A stretch of 13,499 bases of DNA from positions 1 to 13,499 of the forward strand of contig JBGAGP010000130.1 in assembly GCA_044226685.1 (NCBI GenBank), read 5' to 3'. The notes beneath the pieces are model-generated. The model worked only from the letters and a program-made list of their open reading frames with translations. It was not told the origin of the DNA and did not search any database. Source of the stretch: Dongia_A sp044226685. Its GTDB lineage: Bacteria > Pseudomonadota > Alphaproteobacteria > Dongiales > Dongiaceae. The first letter of the stretch is position 1, and each line of letters starts with the position of its first letter. Shown one piece after another: positions 1 through 7,607 of this stretch. The position numbers were made by a program, and so were the translations under genes.

Positions 1-429
1 GCGATCAAGGGCGACGACAAGGCCGCGGCGAAGCAGCCGGAACCCGCCGCCGCCGGCATCGACAACCTGGTGGCGCTGATGAAGCTGGCCCTGAAGGACG
101 CGGTGAAGGACGTGCGCGTCTCGCAGCGCCTGACCGACAGCGCCGTCTGCCTGGTCGCCGACGAGGGCGACCTCGACATGCGCCTGGCGCGCCTGTTGCA
201 GCAGCACAAGCGCCTCGATTCGCTGGCGCCGCGGGTGCTGGAGATCAACGGCGCGCATCCCCTGGTCGCCGCCCTCGCCGCCGCGATCTCCGCCGGCAAG
301 GGCGAGGCGGTCACGGATGCCGCCTGGCTGCTGCTGGACCAGGCCCGCATCCAGGAGGGCGAGGCCCTGTCCGACCCCGCGGCCTTCGCCAAGCGCCTGG
401 ATGCGATGATGAAGCGGGCCTTCGCCTGA
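1..429 (+). CDS. htpG: Chaperone protein HtpG (Hsp90 family), C-terminal part
   Basis: The gene is cut by the left edge of the window. The frame is open from base 1, and the visible 142 residues end at a TGA. They match the C-terminal dimerisation domain of bacterial Hsp90: a charged, Ala/Pro-rich stretch (residues 1-20), a helix containing DAVKDVRVSQRLTDSAVCLV, and the family signature around LEINGAHPLV, followed by the last helices. HtpG is a cytosolic, ATP-dependent homodimeric chaperone; its ATPase and middle domains must lie left of the window (the full protein is usually about 620-640 residues). It converges with the EncFtn gene, leaving only 34 bp between the two stop codons. Identification rests on recognised family sequence, not on a search. 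Confidence 0.93.
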   Translation, partial: AIKGDDKAAAKQPEPAAAGIDNLVALMKLALKDAVKDVRVSQRLTDSAVCLVADEGDLDMRLARLLQQHKRLDSLAPRVLEINGAHPLVAALAAAISAGKGEAVTDAAWLLLDQARIQEGEALSDPAAFAKRLDAMMKRAFA

Positions 430-463
430 TCCTGCGTTCGCCTGAACCGAAGGCCGCCGCCGC

Positions 464-751
464 TCAGTCGTGGGTGAGCGACTTGTCGGTGAACAGGTAG
501 TCCTTGAGCTCGGCGGAGAATTTGGGATCGTTGCGGCGGATCCATTCGATCAGCATCGCGGCGTGTTCCTTCTCCTCGTGTCCGTTGTGCTGCAGGATGC
601 CCTTGAGCTCCGGGTTCTTGCAGGCATCCGCGCGCTGCTGATACCAGTCCATCGCCTCGAGCTCTTCCATCAGCGAGATGATCGCCCGATGCATGTCCCG
701 GGTCGCCTCCGACAGATCGGTGGCGGCTTCGTGCAATTCCTCATGGGCCAT
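464..751 (-). CDS. Encapsulated-ferritin (EncFtn) type ferritin-like protein, without a visible cargo-targeting tail
   Basis: This 95-residue protein resembles the EncFtn core known from Rhodospirillum rubrum. EncFtn is a half-ferritin that dimerises into an annular decamer, builds a di-iron ferroxidase site between subunits, and oxidises Fe(II) for storage inside an encapsulin shell. The signature MEELEAMDWY (residues 28-37) and the later EEKEHAAM (59-66) carry the expected metal residues: E30, E60 and H63 at the ferroxidase site, and E29, E32, W36 and Y37 nearby. The ATG at 749-751 is chosen because GGAG lies 8 bases upstream and the homology starts just after it; the frame stays open far upstream, but only as a shadow of the opposite-strand gene. 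The protein stops at LFTDKSLTHD, where family members usually continue into a linker and an encapsulin-loading peptide. The next gene downstream is the convergent htpG, not an encapsulin. Confidence 0.88.
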   Translation of the reverse strand: MAHEELHEAATDLSEATRDMHRAIISLMEELEAMDWYQQRADACKNPELKGILQHNGHEEKEHAAMLIEWIRRNDPKFSAELKDYLFTDKSLTHD

Positions 752-928
752 GGTCTGCTCCGTCCTGATGGGCTCGATTGTCGGCGGCGCCCGCCGGCCG
801 CCTGATTGACACGACTTCCGGCCCAACCCCTGACGCCGCCGGAATGTGCAAGAAACACCTTGGCCGGACCGCGTCGCTGCCGCAGACTCCGGGTCAAGTG
901 TTGGAGCAATAAGCACGGGGAGGGGATT
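752..928. promoter_or_regulatory. Divergent intergenic region with a candidate -35 box
   Basis: These 177 bp separate the minus-strand EncFtn gene from the plus-strand dehydrogenase and must hold both promoters unless the genes start elsewhere. A perfect -35 hexamer, TTGACA, lies at 806-811 on the plus strand. The hexamer 17 bases further on (CCTGAC) is a poor -10, so the plus-strand promoter is only a suggestion. No Irr- or Fur-type palindrome was visible by eye. Confidence 0.25.
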
Positions 929-1882
929 TTGGTTCCAGATGCGCTGAAGACCGTCGCCGTCATCGGCAACGGCATCATCGGGCACGGCATCGCCCAGGTC
1001 TTCGCCGCCGCCGGCAAGGACGTGGTGATGATCGGCCGCGACCCGGGATCGCTGGAGCGCGCCAAGGGCAAGATCGCCGCCAGCCTCGGCGATTTCGCCG
1101 CCCATGACCTGGTCGAACGCGCCGCCATCCCGGCGATCCTGGCGCGGATCAGGACCTCGACGAAACTGGAGGACGCCGCCCCGGCGCAGCTGGTGATCGA
1201 GGCGGTGACCGAGGATTTGCCGCTGAAGCTGGAGATCTTCGGCAGGCTCGACCGCATCTGCCCGCCGCCGGCCGTGCTCGGCTCCTCCAGCGGCCAGCCG
1301 GCCAGCGCCCTGATTGCCAAGGTGGCGCATCCGGAGCGGGTCATCGCCACCCATTTCTGGTACCCGCCGCAGCTCATCCCCCTGGTCGAGGTCTGCGCCG
1401 GCCCGCAGACGTCGCCGGACGTGACGCAATGGGTCTGCGCCCGGCTGAAGGAGGCCGGCAAGGAGCCGGCGGTGATCGACAAGGAGATTCCCGGCTTCAT
1501 CGGCAACCGGCTGCAATTCGCCATGCTGCGCGAAGCCTGGGCGCTGTGGGCCTCGGGTGCGGCCAGCGCCGAAGCCATCGACACCGTGGTGCGCAATTCC
1601 TTCGGCCGGCGCGTCGGCATCACCGGTCCGATCGAATCCGCCGATGCCGGCGGCCTCTACACCATGTACCATTTCGGCAAGTCGCTGATCCCGCATCTGG
1701 ACGTAGCACCCGAGCCCGCCCAAGCCATCGCCGACCTGGTCGCCGCCGGCGCCAACGGCATCGCCAATGGCAGGGGCGTCCATGACTGGTCGAAGCGCGA
1801 TGGCACCGCACTGGTCGCGGCGCGAATGGAGGAGCTGTTCCGCTGGCTGAAGGCCGACCAGGCGCGGAAACGCGCGACGTGA
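929..1882 (+). CDS. 3-hydroxyacyl-CoA dehydrogenase family NAD-binding protein
   Basis: This 317-residue, two-domain oxidoreductase is of the 3HCDH type, whose members oxidise a 3-hydroxyacyl-CoA or related beta-hydroxy acid with NAD+. The N-terminal Rossmann domain shows GNGIIGHG (residues 13-20) and IEAVTED (90-96). A serine-rich loop, SSSGQPAS, sits where family members have SNTSS. The catalytic His-Glu pair is probably H142 (in THFWYPP) and E154 (in PLVEV). The C-terminal domain opens with PGFIGNRLQ (188-196). An upstream ATG-free extension to 806 looks non-coding; I chose the TTG at 929 because GGGGAGGGG (917-925) precedes it and the Rossmann strand follows at once. The stop overlaps the next start by 4 bp (GTGA), so translation is probably coupled. 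The substrate cannot be read from sequence; lambda-crystallin and carnitine-dehydrogenase relatives share this fold. Confidence 0.85.
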   Translation: MVPDALKTVAVIGNGIIGHGIAQVFAAAGKDVVMIGRDPGSLERAKGKIAASLGDFAAHDLVERAAIPAILARIRTSTKLEDAAPAQLVIEAVTEDLPLKLEIFGRLDRICPPPAVLGSSSGQPASALIAKVAHPERVIATHFWYPPQLIPLVEVCAGPQTSPDVTQWVCARLKEAGKEPAVIDKEIPGFIGNRLQFAMLREAWALWASGAASAEAIDTVVRNSFGRRVGITGPIESADAGGLYTMYHFGKSLIPHLDVAPEPAQAIADLVAAGANGIANGRGVHDWSKRDGTALVAARMEELFRWLKADQARKRAT

Positions 1883-2607
1883 CTCTGCCCCCGCATCTCC
1901 ACCTCGCGACCGATCTCATCGCCGCCGCCTGCGGCACGTTCGGCGGCTGGCTGTTTTATCGCCGGGCGCTGAAGCCGGCCGGCTATGTCGCGCGGGCGCA
2001 AGGCGATCTCGGCTACTGGGCGGTGCTGAGCTGCGCCGCCCTGGTGGGCGCCTTCTGGTTCGGCACGGTCAACCTCTATGTCACCGGCGTCGAAGGCATC
2101 GGCCGCTCCGCCTTCGGCGCGCTGTTCGGCGGCATCTGCGGGGTCGAGACCTGGAAGGCGCTGAAGCGGCAGGCCGGCTCGACCGGCATCGTCTATGTCG
2201 TGCCGCTGACGATCGGCATGATCCTGGGCCGGGTCGGCTGCCAGCTCTCCGGGCTGGAGGACTTCACTTATGGCGCGCCGACGACGCTGCCCTGGGCCTG
2301 GGATTTCGGCGACGGGATTCCGCGCCACCCCTCGCCGCTCTACGAATCGCTGGCCATGCTGGCCTTCCTCGCCGGATTCCTGCTGTGGTTCCGCCGCGCG
2401 CCGCAATCGGTGCTGACGCGCGGGTTCTACGTCTTCGTCGGCTATTACGCGGCGCAGCGCTTCCTGATCGAGTTCAGCAAGCCCTACGGCGCGCTCATCG
2501 CCGGGCTCGACGTGTTTCAGATTGGCGCGCTGATCCTGCTCGGCTACGCTCTGTGGATGCTGCGGCGGCGCGGCGCAACCGGGGGAATCCATGCAGCGGG
2601 CCTATAG
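1879..2607 (+). CDS. Divergent prolipoprotein diacylglyceryl transferase-like (Lgt-like) membrane protein
   Basis: This 242-residue polytopic membrane protein has about seven hydrophobic segments. It shares several landmarks with Lgt, which moves diacylglyceryl from phosphatidylglycerol to lipoprotein cysteines at the inner membrane: GRVG (117-120, aligning with the GRxGN signature and keeping the essential Arg as R118), RHPSPLYE (149-156), and a late YAAQRFLIEF (190-199), whose R194 may match the second essential Arg. It differs from true Lgt: the histidine of the HGG motif is absent (AFGALFGG at 78-85), and the signature Asn residues are Cys or Ser. At 242 residues it is also shorter than usual (270-290). 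The GTG start overlaps the previous stop, and the 3' end overlaps the next gene by 17 bp. It is probably a paralogue acting on a phospholipid, and a housekeeping Lgt is likely encoded elsewhere. Confidence 0.75.
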   Translation: MTLPPHLHLATDLIAAACGTFGGWLFYRRALKPAGYVARAQGDLGYWAVLSCAALVGAFWFGTVNLYVTGVEGIGRSAFGALFGGICGVETWKALKRQAGSTGIVYVVPLTIGMILGRVGCQLSGLEDFTYGAPTTLPWAWDFGDGIPRHPSPLYESLAMLAFLAGFLLWFRRAPQSVLTRGFYVFVGYYAAQRFLIEFSKPYGALIAGLDVFQIGALILLGYALWMLRRRGATGGIHAAGL

Positions 2608-4027
2608 ACCGCACCTCTTCTACGGCCAGACCCAGTCGCTGTGCGAGACCTGCCTGCACCCGGTTCCGGCCAAGATCGTCATCGAGGACGACCTGGTGTT
2701 CTTCCAGAAGCGCTGCCCGCAGCACGGCTACCAGAAGACGCTGGTCTCGACCGACGCGGCGTACTACCGCCGCTGCCGCGATTGGCTGAAGCCCGGCGAC
2801 ATCCCGCTCAAGTTCCAGTCGCGCACGCATTACGGCTGCCCGTTCGATTGCGGCCTGTGCCCGGACCATGAGCAGCATTCCTGCCTCGCCCTCATCGAGG
2901 TGAACGAGCACTGCAACTTGACCTGCCCGGTCTGCTTCGCCGATTCGGCGCCGCACCGGCCGAAGCATCTCGACCTCGCCACCATCGAGCGGATGATGGA
3001 CACGCTGGTCGAGAGCGAGGGCGAGCCGGATTTGCTGCAGATCTCCGGTGGCGAGCCCACCTTGCACCCGCAGATCCTCGACATTCTGCGCGCGGCGAAG
3101 CGAAGGCCGATCCGTCATCTGATGCTGAACACCAACGGCCTGCGCCTGGCGCGCGAGCCGGATTTCGTCCGGCAGCTGGCCGAGTTCACCCCCGGTTTCG
3201 AGGTCTATCTGCAGTTCGATTCCCTGGAGCGCGACGCGCTGATGCAGATCCGCGGCGCCGACCTGCGGAGCATCCGCCAGCAGGCGCTGGAGAACCTGGA
3301 GCGGCACAACATCTCCACCACGCTTGTTGCCGTGCTGAAGAAGGGCGTCAACGACCAGGAGATCGGCGCCATCGTGCGCCACGCGCTTTCCTGGAACTGC
3401 GTGCGCGGCGTCACCTTCCAGCCGGTGCAGGATGCCGGGCGCAACGAGAATTTCGACAAGAACCGCGACCGCGTGCTGCTCTCCGACATCCGCCGCGGCC
3501 TGATCGAGCAGGATTGCGGCTTCGCGGCCGACGACATCATCCCGCTGCCCTGCAACCCGGAATCCATCACCATCGGCTATGCCCTGCGCGACGGGCAGAA
3601 ACTCACCCCGATCACCAGCCTGCTGCCGCGCGAAGACCTGTTGCGCGACGGGCCCAACACCATCGCCTACGAGAAATTCCCGGCGCTGAAGGAACGGCTG
3701 TTCCAGCTGATGTCGCTGTCGGCGGCCGGCGAGATGACCGACCTCAAGCTGCGCGAGCTGCTCTGCTGCCTGCCGCAATTCGAGGTGCCCGACGCGATCG
3801 GCTACGACCGCGTGTTCCGGGTCCTCGGCATCCAGTTCCTCGACCGCTTCAATTTCTGCGTCGCCCAGGTGAAGCGCTCCTGCATCCATTTCGTGACGCC
3901 GGAGCAACGCATTATCCCGTTCGACACCTACAACCTGCTCTACCGCGACGGTACCGACAAGCGCATCCGGCGCGAGCTCGGCTGGAGCGAACCGGCGCCG
4001 GCCGTGAGCCGTGAATTCGCCGAATAG
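2591..4027 (+). CDS. Cys-rich radical SAM enzyme of the COG1964 / tetraether-synthase (Tes, MJ0619) type
   Basis: The protein has 478 residues. An N-terminal metal-binding region has CETC (18-21), C42 in CPQHG, and CPFDCGLC (83-90) with C98. A radical SAM core follows, with C108-x3-C112-x2-C115 (CNLTCPVC) to ligate the [4Fe-4S] cluster that cleaves S-adenosylmethionine, and the GGEP motif (153-156) that contacts it. C321 and a C-terminal RSCIHF...RIIPFDTYN (429-447) complete the family pattern. In archaea this architecture occurs in Tes/MJ0619, a multi-cluster enzyme that joins phytanyl chain ends to make membrane-spanning lipids; an earlier report assigned MJ0619 a pterin methylase role. Bacterial members are largely uncharacterised. 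The ATG follows GGGGGAA at a good distance and overlaps the Lgt-like gene, which favours a joint lipid-related job. The exact reaction is unknown. Confidence 0.85.
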   Translation: MQRAYRPHLFYGQTQSLCETCLHPVPAKIVIEDDLVFFQKRCPQHGYQKTLVSTDAAYYRRCRDWLKPGDIPLKFQSRTHYGCPFDCGLCPDHEQHSCLALIEVNEHCNLTCPVCFADSAPHRPKHLDLATIERMMDTLVESEGEPDLLQISGGEPTLHPQILDILRAAKRRPIRHLMLNTNGLRLAREPDFVRQLAEFTPGFEVYLQFDSLERDALMQIRGADLRSIRQQALENLERHNISTTLVAVLKKGVNDQEIGAIVRHALSWNCVRGVTFQPVQDAGRNENFDKNRDRVLLSDIRRGLIEQDCGFAADDIIPLPCNPESITIGYALRDGQKLTPITSLLPREDLLRDGPNTIAYEKFPALKERLFQLMSLSAAGEMTDLKLRELLCCLPQFEVPDAIGYDRVFRVLGIQFLDRFNFCVAQVKRSCIHFVTPEQRIIPFDTYNLLYRDGTDKRIRRELGWSEPAPAVSREFAE

Positions 4028-4039
4028 GGGGAGACTAAC

Positions 4040-4324
4040 GTGACCGACACGCCGCCATCGAGCCCGCCGCTACCCGGGGCGTCACCCGCCACCCCGCCCC
4101 CGGCCACCGACGGCAAGCTGCGCGTCGTCTCCATCCTGGTGATGATCGTCAGCATCCTGGGCCTGATCGGCACCGGCTTCTGCGCGTTGGGGGTCATGGC
4201 CGACGGAATCATGGGCAGCGGCGCCGATGCCTTGGGCGTGCTGCTGATCGCCGGCGTGCCGCTGCTGTTCTTCGTCGGCTGCATCTGGGTCTGCTCGGAA
4301 TTGCTGAAGCGGCTGAAGCGATAG
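4040..4324 (+). CDS. Small membrane protein with two transmembrane helices, function unknown
   Basis: I do not recognise this 94-residue protein. The first 25 residues are rich in proline, serine and threonine. Two hydrophobic helices follow, roughly residues 28-52 and 63-88, joined by a short glycine-rich turn containing an aspartate, and the protein ends in a basic tail (LLKRLKR). This layout suggests a small inner-membrane protein. The GTG start at 4040 lies 12 bp after the radical SAM stop and is preceded by GGGGGAG, so it is probably translated from the same message. It might be an accessory of the lipid cluster or an unrelated passenger; the sequence does not decide. Confidence 0.7.
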   Translation: MTDTPPSSPPLPGASPATPPPATDGKLRVVSILVMIVSILGLIGTGFCALGVMADGIMGSGADALGVLLIAGVPLLFFVGCIWVCSELLKRLKR

Positions 4325-4356
4325 GTGCCAGCGGCGTGGGTTGAAGGGAGGCGCCA

Positions 4357-5232
4357 ATGCGGCAGTCGAAAATGATGCGATGGGCGGCCGGCATGGCGTT
4401 GCTGGCGCTGGGCCTCACCGGGTGCGCGGGCCCGCAGAAGCCGCCGGCGACAGCAAAGACAGCCTGCGATCTGGCTCTGAACCGCCTGGTGAGCGCCCAG
4501 GGTTGCGACCGCTACGTGGCCGAGGCGGTGCAGACAAAGAACACCATCGCCATCGCCGAGGCCTATCACCGTCGCGCGTTGCTGCGGGAGTTCATGGAGG
4601 ATCTGCCGGGGGCGCTTGCCGACATCGACCAGGCGATCGCGGCCGATCCCGGGTGGACCTTCAGCCATCGCCGGCGCGCCACCCTGCTCGGCGAAAGCGG
4701 CGAATATGCGCAGGCGCTGAAGCTGTTTGCCGATATGGCGCCGATGGACCCGACTCATTCCTTCGACGAGAACCTGGCCATGCTGGAATACGTCGCCGGC
4801 GACCGGGCCAAGGCCATTCCGCTGCTCCGCTCGGCCGCGGACGATTATGCGGAGAACGATCACGACGAGAACACGGCGGCGATCCTCCGCTTCGACGCCG
4901 CCTTGATCGAGTCCGAGCTGCGCAAGGGCGACCTGGCGCCGATCGAGGCCGAAGACGTCTCCGACCGGACCGATACCATGCTGCCCCTGCTCAAGCAGCA
5001 CCGCATGGGCACGATCAGCGATGCCGCGCTTCTGGACCGCGCCCAGCGCAGGACCGGGTCGGCGGCGCGCGAGGATCGATGCGACAGCTATTTTTCGGTC
5101 GGCCACCGCAACGCGCTCGCGGGCGATGCCGCCGCGGCCAAAGCGGGCTTTCAGAAGGCGGTCGAGGGCTGCAACGTTGTCACGTTCGAATACCACGCCG
5201 CCAAGGCGTGGCTGAAGCAGCTTGGGGGCTGA
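4357..5232 (+). CDS. TPR-repeat lipoprotein
   Basis: This 291-residue protein begins with a lipoprotein signal peptide: basic MRQSKMMR, a hydrophobic core, and the lipobox LTGC with C23 as the lipidated residue. The mature part is largely helical and carries tetratricopeptide-like units, clearest at about 66-100 (AYHRRALLREF, then ALADIDQAIAADPGW) and 101-135, with another near the C-terminus (ALAGDAAAAKAGFQKAVEGC). TPR lipoproteins usually act as periplasmic scaffolds that hold enzymes or envelope machinery at a membrane. Residue +2 after the cysteine is Ala, so the usual Asp inner-membrane retention signal is absent and outer-membrane sorting is likely. GGGAGG precedes the ATG at a normal distance, and the gene is 32 bp after the small membrane protein, so it probably ends the same operon. 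The specific function is unknown. Confidence 0.8.
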   Translation: MRQSKMMRWAAGMALLALGLTGCAGPQKPPATAKTACDLALNRLVSAQGCDRYVAEAVQTKNTIAIAEAYHRRALLREFMEDLPGALADIDQAIAADPGWTFSHRRRATLLGESGEYAQALKLFADMAPMDPTHSFDENLAMLEYVAGDRAKAIPLLRSAADDYAENDHDENTAAILRFDAALIESELRKGDLAPIEAEDVSDRTDTMLPLLKQHRMGTISDAALLDRAQRRTGSAAREDRCDSYFSVGHRNALAGDAAAAKAGFQKAVEGCNVVTFEYHAAKAWLKQLGG

Positions 5233-5240
5233 AGCCGCCG

Positions 5241-5275
5241 GCGACTTGACCGGGCGACTTGACCCGGCGACTTGA
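5241..5275. repeat. 13-bp tandem repeat, about 2.7 copies
   Basis: GCGACTTGA recurs at 5241, 5254 and 5267, an exact period of 13. The first two full units differ only in their last bases (GCGACTTGACCGG and GCGACTTGACCCG); the third breaks off after GCGACTTGA. It begins 8 bp after the lipoprotein stop. It lies between two convergent genes and encodes nothing, so a slippage-generated minisatellite is the simplest reading. Confidence 0.8.
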
Positions 5276-5288
5276 TGGAGCGGCGGGA

Positions 5289-5525
5289 CTAGCGGCGGTC
5301 GCGGACCCGGACCGGGATCGGCTGCAGGGCCGTGCGGTCGGTGCTCCACATCGCGGAGAAGAAGGCGGCGAGCTTGCTGAGGAAGTCGAGCTCGAACCAG
5401 CCCGGATGGCCGGCCCCGAGGTCACGGGAGGTCCCGATCCGCAGCAGGTTGGCTTCGGAGATCTTCACCGAGGCATCCCCGGAGGAGACCGCATGGTCGG
5501 GCGCCTGAGCCTTGAATTCCAACAT
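5289..5525 (-). CDS. Hypothetical protein, 78 residues
   Basis: I do not recognise this protein. Three things support a real gene: AAGGAG sits 8 bases before the ATG, third codon positions are overwhelmingly G or C as in the neighbouring genes, and the composition is balanced and protein-like rather than the Arg/Ala/Pro-rich pattern of shadow frames. It has no signal peptide and no clear membrane helix. A stretch around FELDFLSKLAAFFSAMW (44-60) would form an amphipathic, aromatic helix, and the C-terminus is basic (VRVRDRR). It converges with the lipoprotein gene and diverges from argG, so it is probably transcribed alone. Confidence 0.6.
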   Translation of the reverse strand: MLEFKAQAPDHAVSSGDASVKISEANLLRIGTSRDLGAGHPGWFELDFLSKLAAFFSAMWSTDRTALQPIPVRVRDRR

Positions 5526-5868
5526 CTTGCCGCTCCTTGGCCGGCCGTCGCGCCGGCAGAACCATGCCTGGATCCGAGGTTCCGGAGGAAGCCCGCCGGC
5601 CGGATCCTGGCCGCCGATCCATCCTCCGCCTCACTGTTTAAGAACTGGTTGAGGGGGTCCGGTTCCCTGACCTCAGCCATTCGGATGGTCCGGACCGGGC
5701 GCTAGGCATTCCGGCCCACCCCGCCCACGCCCCCGCTCATGCCGCGACCCAGGCCCCGGGCGCGACCGCCTGCCGCTCCGGTGCCCCGCGGCGGCCCCGC
5801 TCCGGGCCACCCTTGCGGCCACGGCCTGTGCCCCTATACTCGCGCCCGTTTTCCAAACCGGGGCGATG
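5526..5868. other. GC-rich non-coding stretch upstream of argG
   Basis: No convincing gene is seen in these 343 bp: the open frames on either strand are short, Arg/Pro/Ala-rich and lack ribosome binding sites. The interval contains the perfect 10-bp palindrome GGTCCGGACC (5687-5696) and, at its right end, the argG promoter. A promoter for the minus-strand 78-aa gene should lie in the left part, but no clear boxes were found. Confidence 0.5.
5813..5840 (+). promoter_or_regulatory. Sigma70-like promoter of argG
   Basis: TTGCGG (5813-5818) and TATACT (5835-5840) are separated by 16 bases. The -10 differs from TATAAT at one position and stands out in otherwise very GC-rich DNA. Transcription would start near 5847, giving a leader of about 20 bases that contains GGGG (5860-5863) as the ribosome binding site of argG. 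Confidence 0.55.
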
Positions 5869-7077
<1,209 letters not shown>

Positions 7078-7094
7078 GAAAGGGGAACCCGCCG

Positions 7095-7604
7095 GTGGAG
7101 CGCTATCGCAGCATCGACGAGGTTCCCTCGACCCGCGCCCGGCGGATGTTCAAATACTGGTCCGGCAAGAAGGGCGACCGGATGCTGCCCTCGCGCGCCG
7201 ACATGGACCCCAGCGAGTTCAAGGACCTGCTGCCCAACGTCATCCTGACCCGCCTGGAATACGAGCCGTTCCGCGTGCTCTACAAGCTGGTCGGCACCAA
7301 GGCGGCGGAGAATGCCGGCCTCGATTACAGCGGCCACTACCTGGACGAGATGGATTTCGTCTCCGAGCTCGGCACCGACTGGCCGGGAACCTACCGGACC
7401 ATCGCCGCGGAAAAGCAGCCGCTCTACGGCCTGTGCCAGATCAAGTTCATTGACGGCGTGGTCAAGCCCTATGTGGTCGCCATGTTCCCGCTGTCCAGCG
7501 ACGGCGAAAGGGTCGATCAGATCATCGCCATCGAGGACCTCGACCTCGACCTGCTCGAGGTCGAGCGCCTGCCGCCCTCGGAAGTGGCGGCGAAGAAGGA
7601 CTGA
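7095..7604 (+). CDS. PAS_5-type PAS domain protein
   Basis: This 169-residue protein matches the short alphaproteobacterial PAS proteins of the PAS_5 family. FKYW (19-22), LPSRADMDPSEFKDLLPNV (31-49) and the beta-rich FRVLYKLVGT (59-68) are typical, and the PAS-like fold runs to about residue 150, followed by an acidic then Lys-rich tail. No kinase, HTH or GGDEF output domain is attached, so it may act as a stand-alone sensor or adaptor; its ligand and partner are unknown. The GTG start at 7095 follows AAAGGGGA at a workable spacing. It lies 17 bp downstream of argG on the same strand, and its stop is 3 bp from the convergent NnrU gene. Confidence 0.8.
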   Translation: MERYRSIDEVPSTRARRMFKYWSGKKGDRMLPSRADMDPSEFKDLLPNVILTRLEYEPFRVLYKLVGTKAAENAGLDYSGHYLDEMDFVSELGTDWPGTYRTIAAEKQPLYGLCQIKFIDGVVKPYVVAMFPLSSDGERVDQIIAIEDLDLDLLEVERLPPSEVAAKKD

Positions 7605-7607
7605 AGC

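Noticed and set aside
417..455. Possible bidirectional terminator between htpG and the EncFtn gene (GGCCTTCG and CGAAGGCC)
   Set aside because: The 23-base loop is long and no T run follows on either strand. TTCGCCTGA also repeats directly here (421 and 437), but this may be chance.
464..1783. Minus-strand open frame of 439 codons that includes the EncFtn sequence at its end
   Set aside because: Only the last 95 codons look like a protein; the rest is Arg/Gly/Asp-rich and lies opposite the dehydrogenase gene. The EncFtn start at 751 has a good ribosome binding site.
2495..3907. Minus-strand open frame of 470 codons
   Set aside because: It is a high-GC shadow of the radical SAM gene, with shadow-like composition and no family resemblance.
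5640..5700. tRNA-like or REP-like fragment (GGTCCGGTTCCC, then GGATGGTCCGGACC)
   Set aside because: No cloverleaf can be drawn, and the resemblance to the palindrome pair at 9643-9741 is limited to a few bases.
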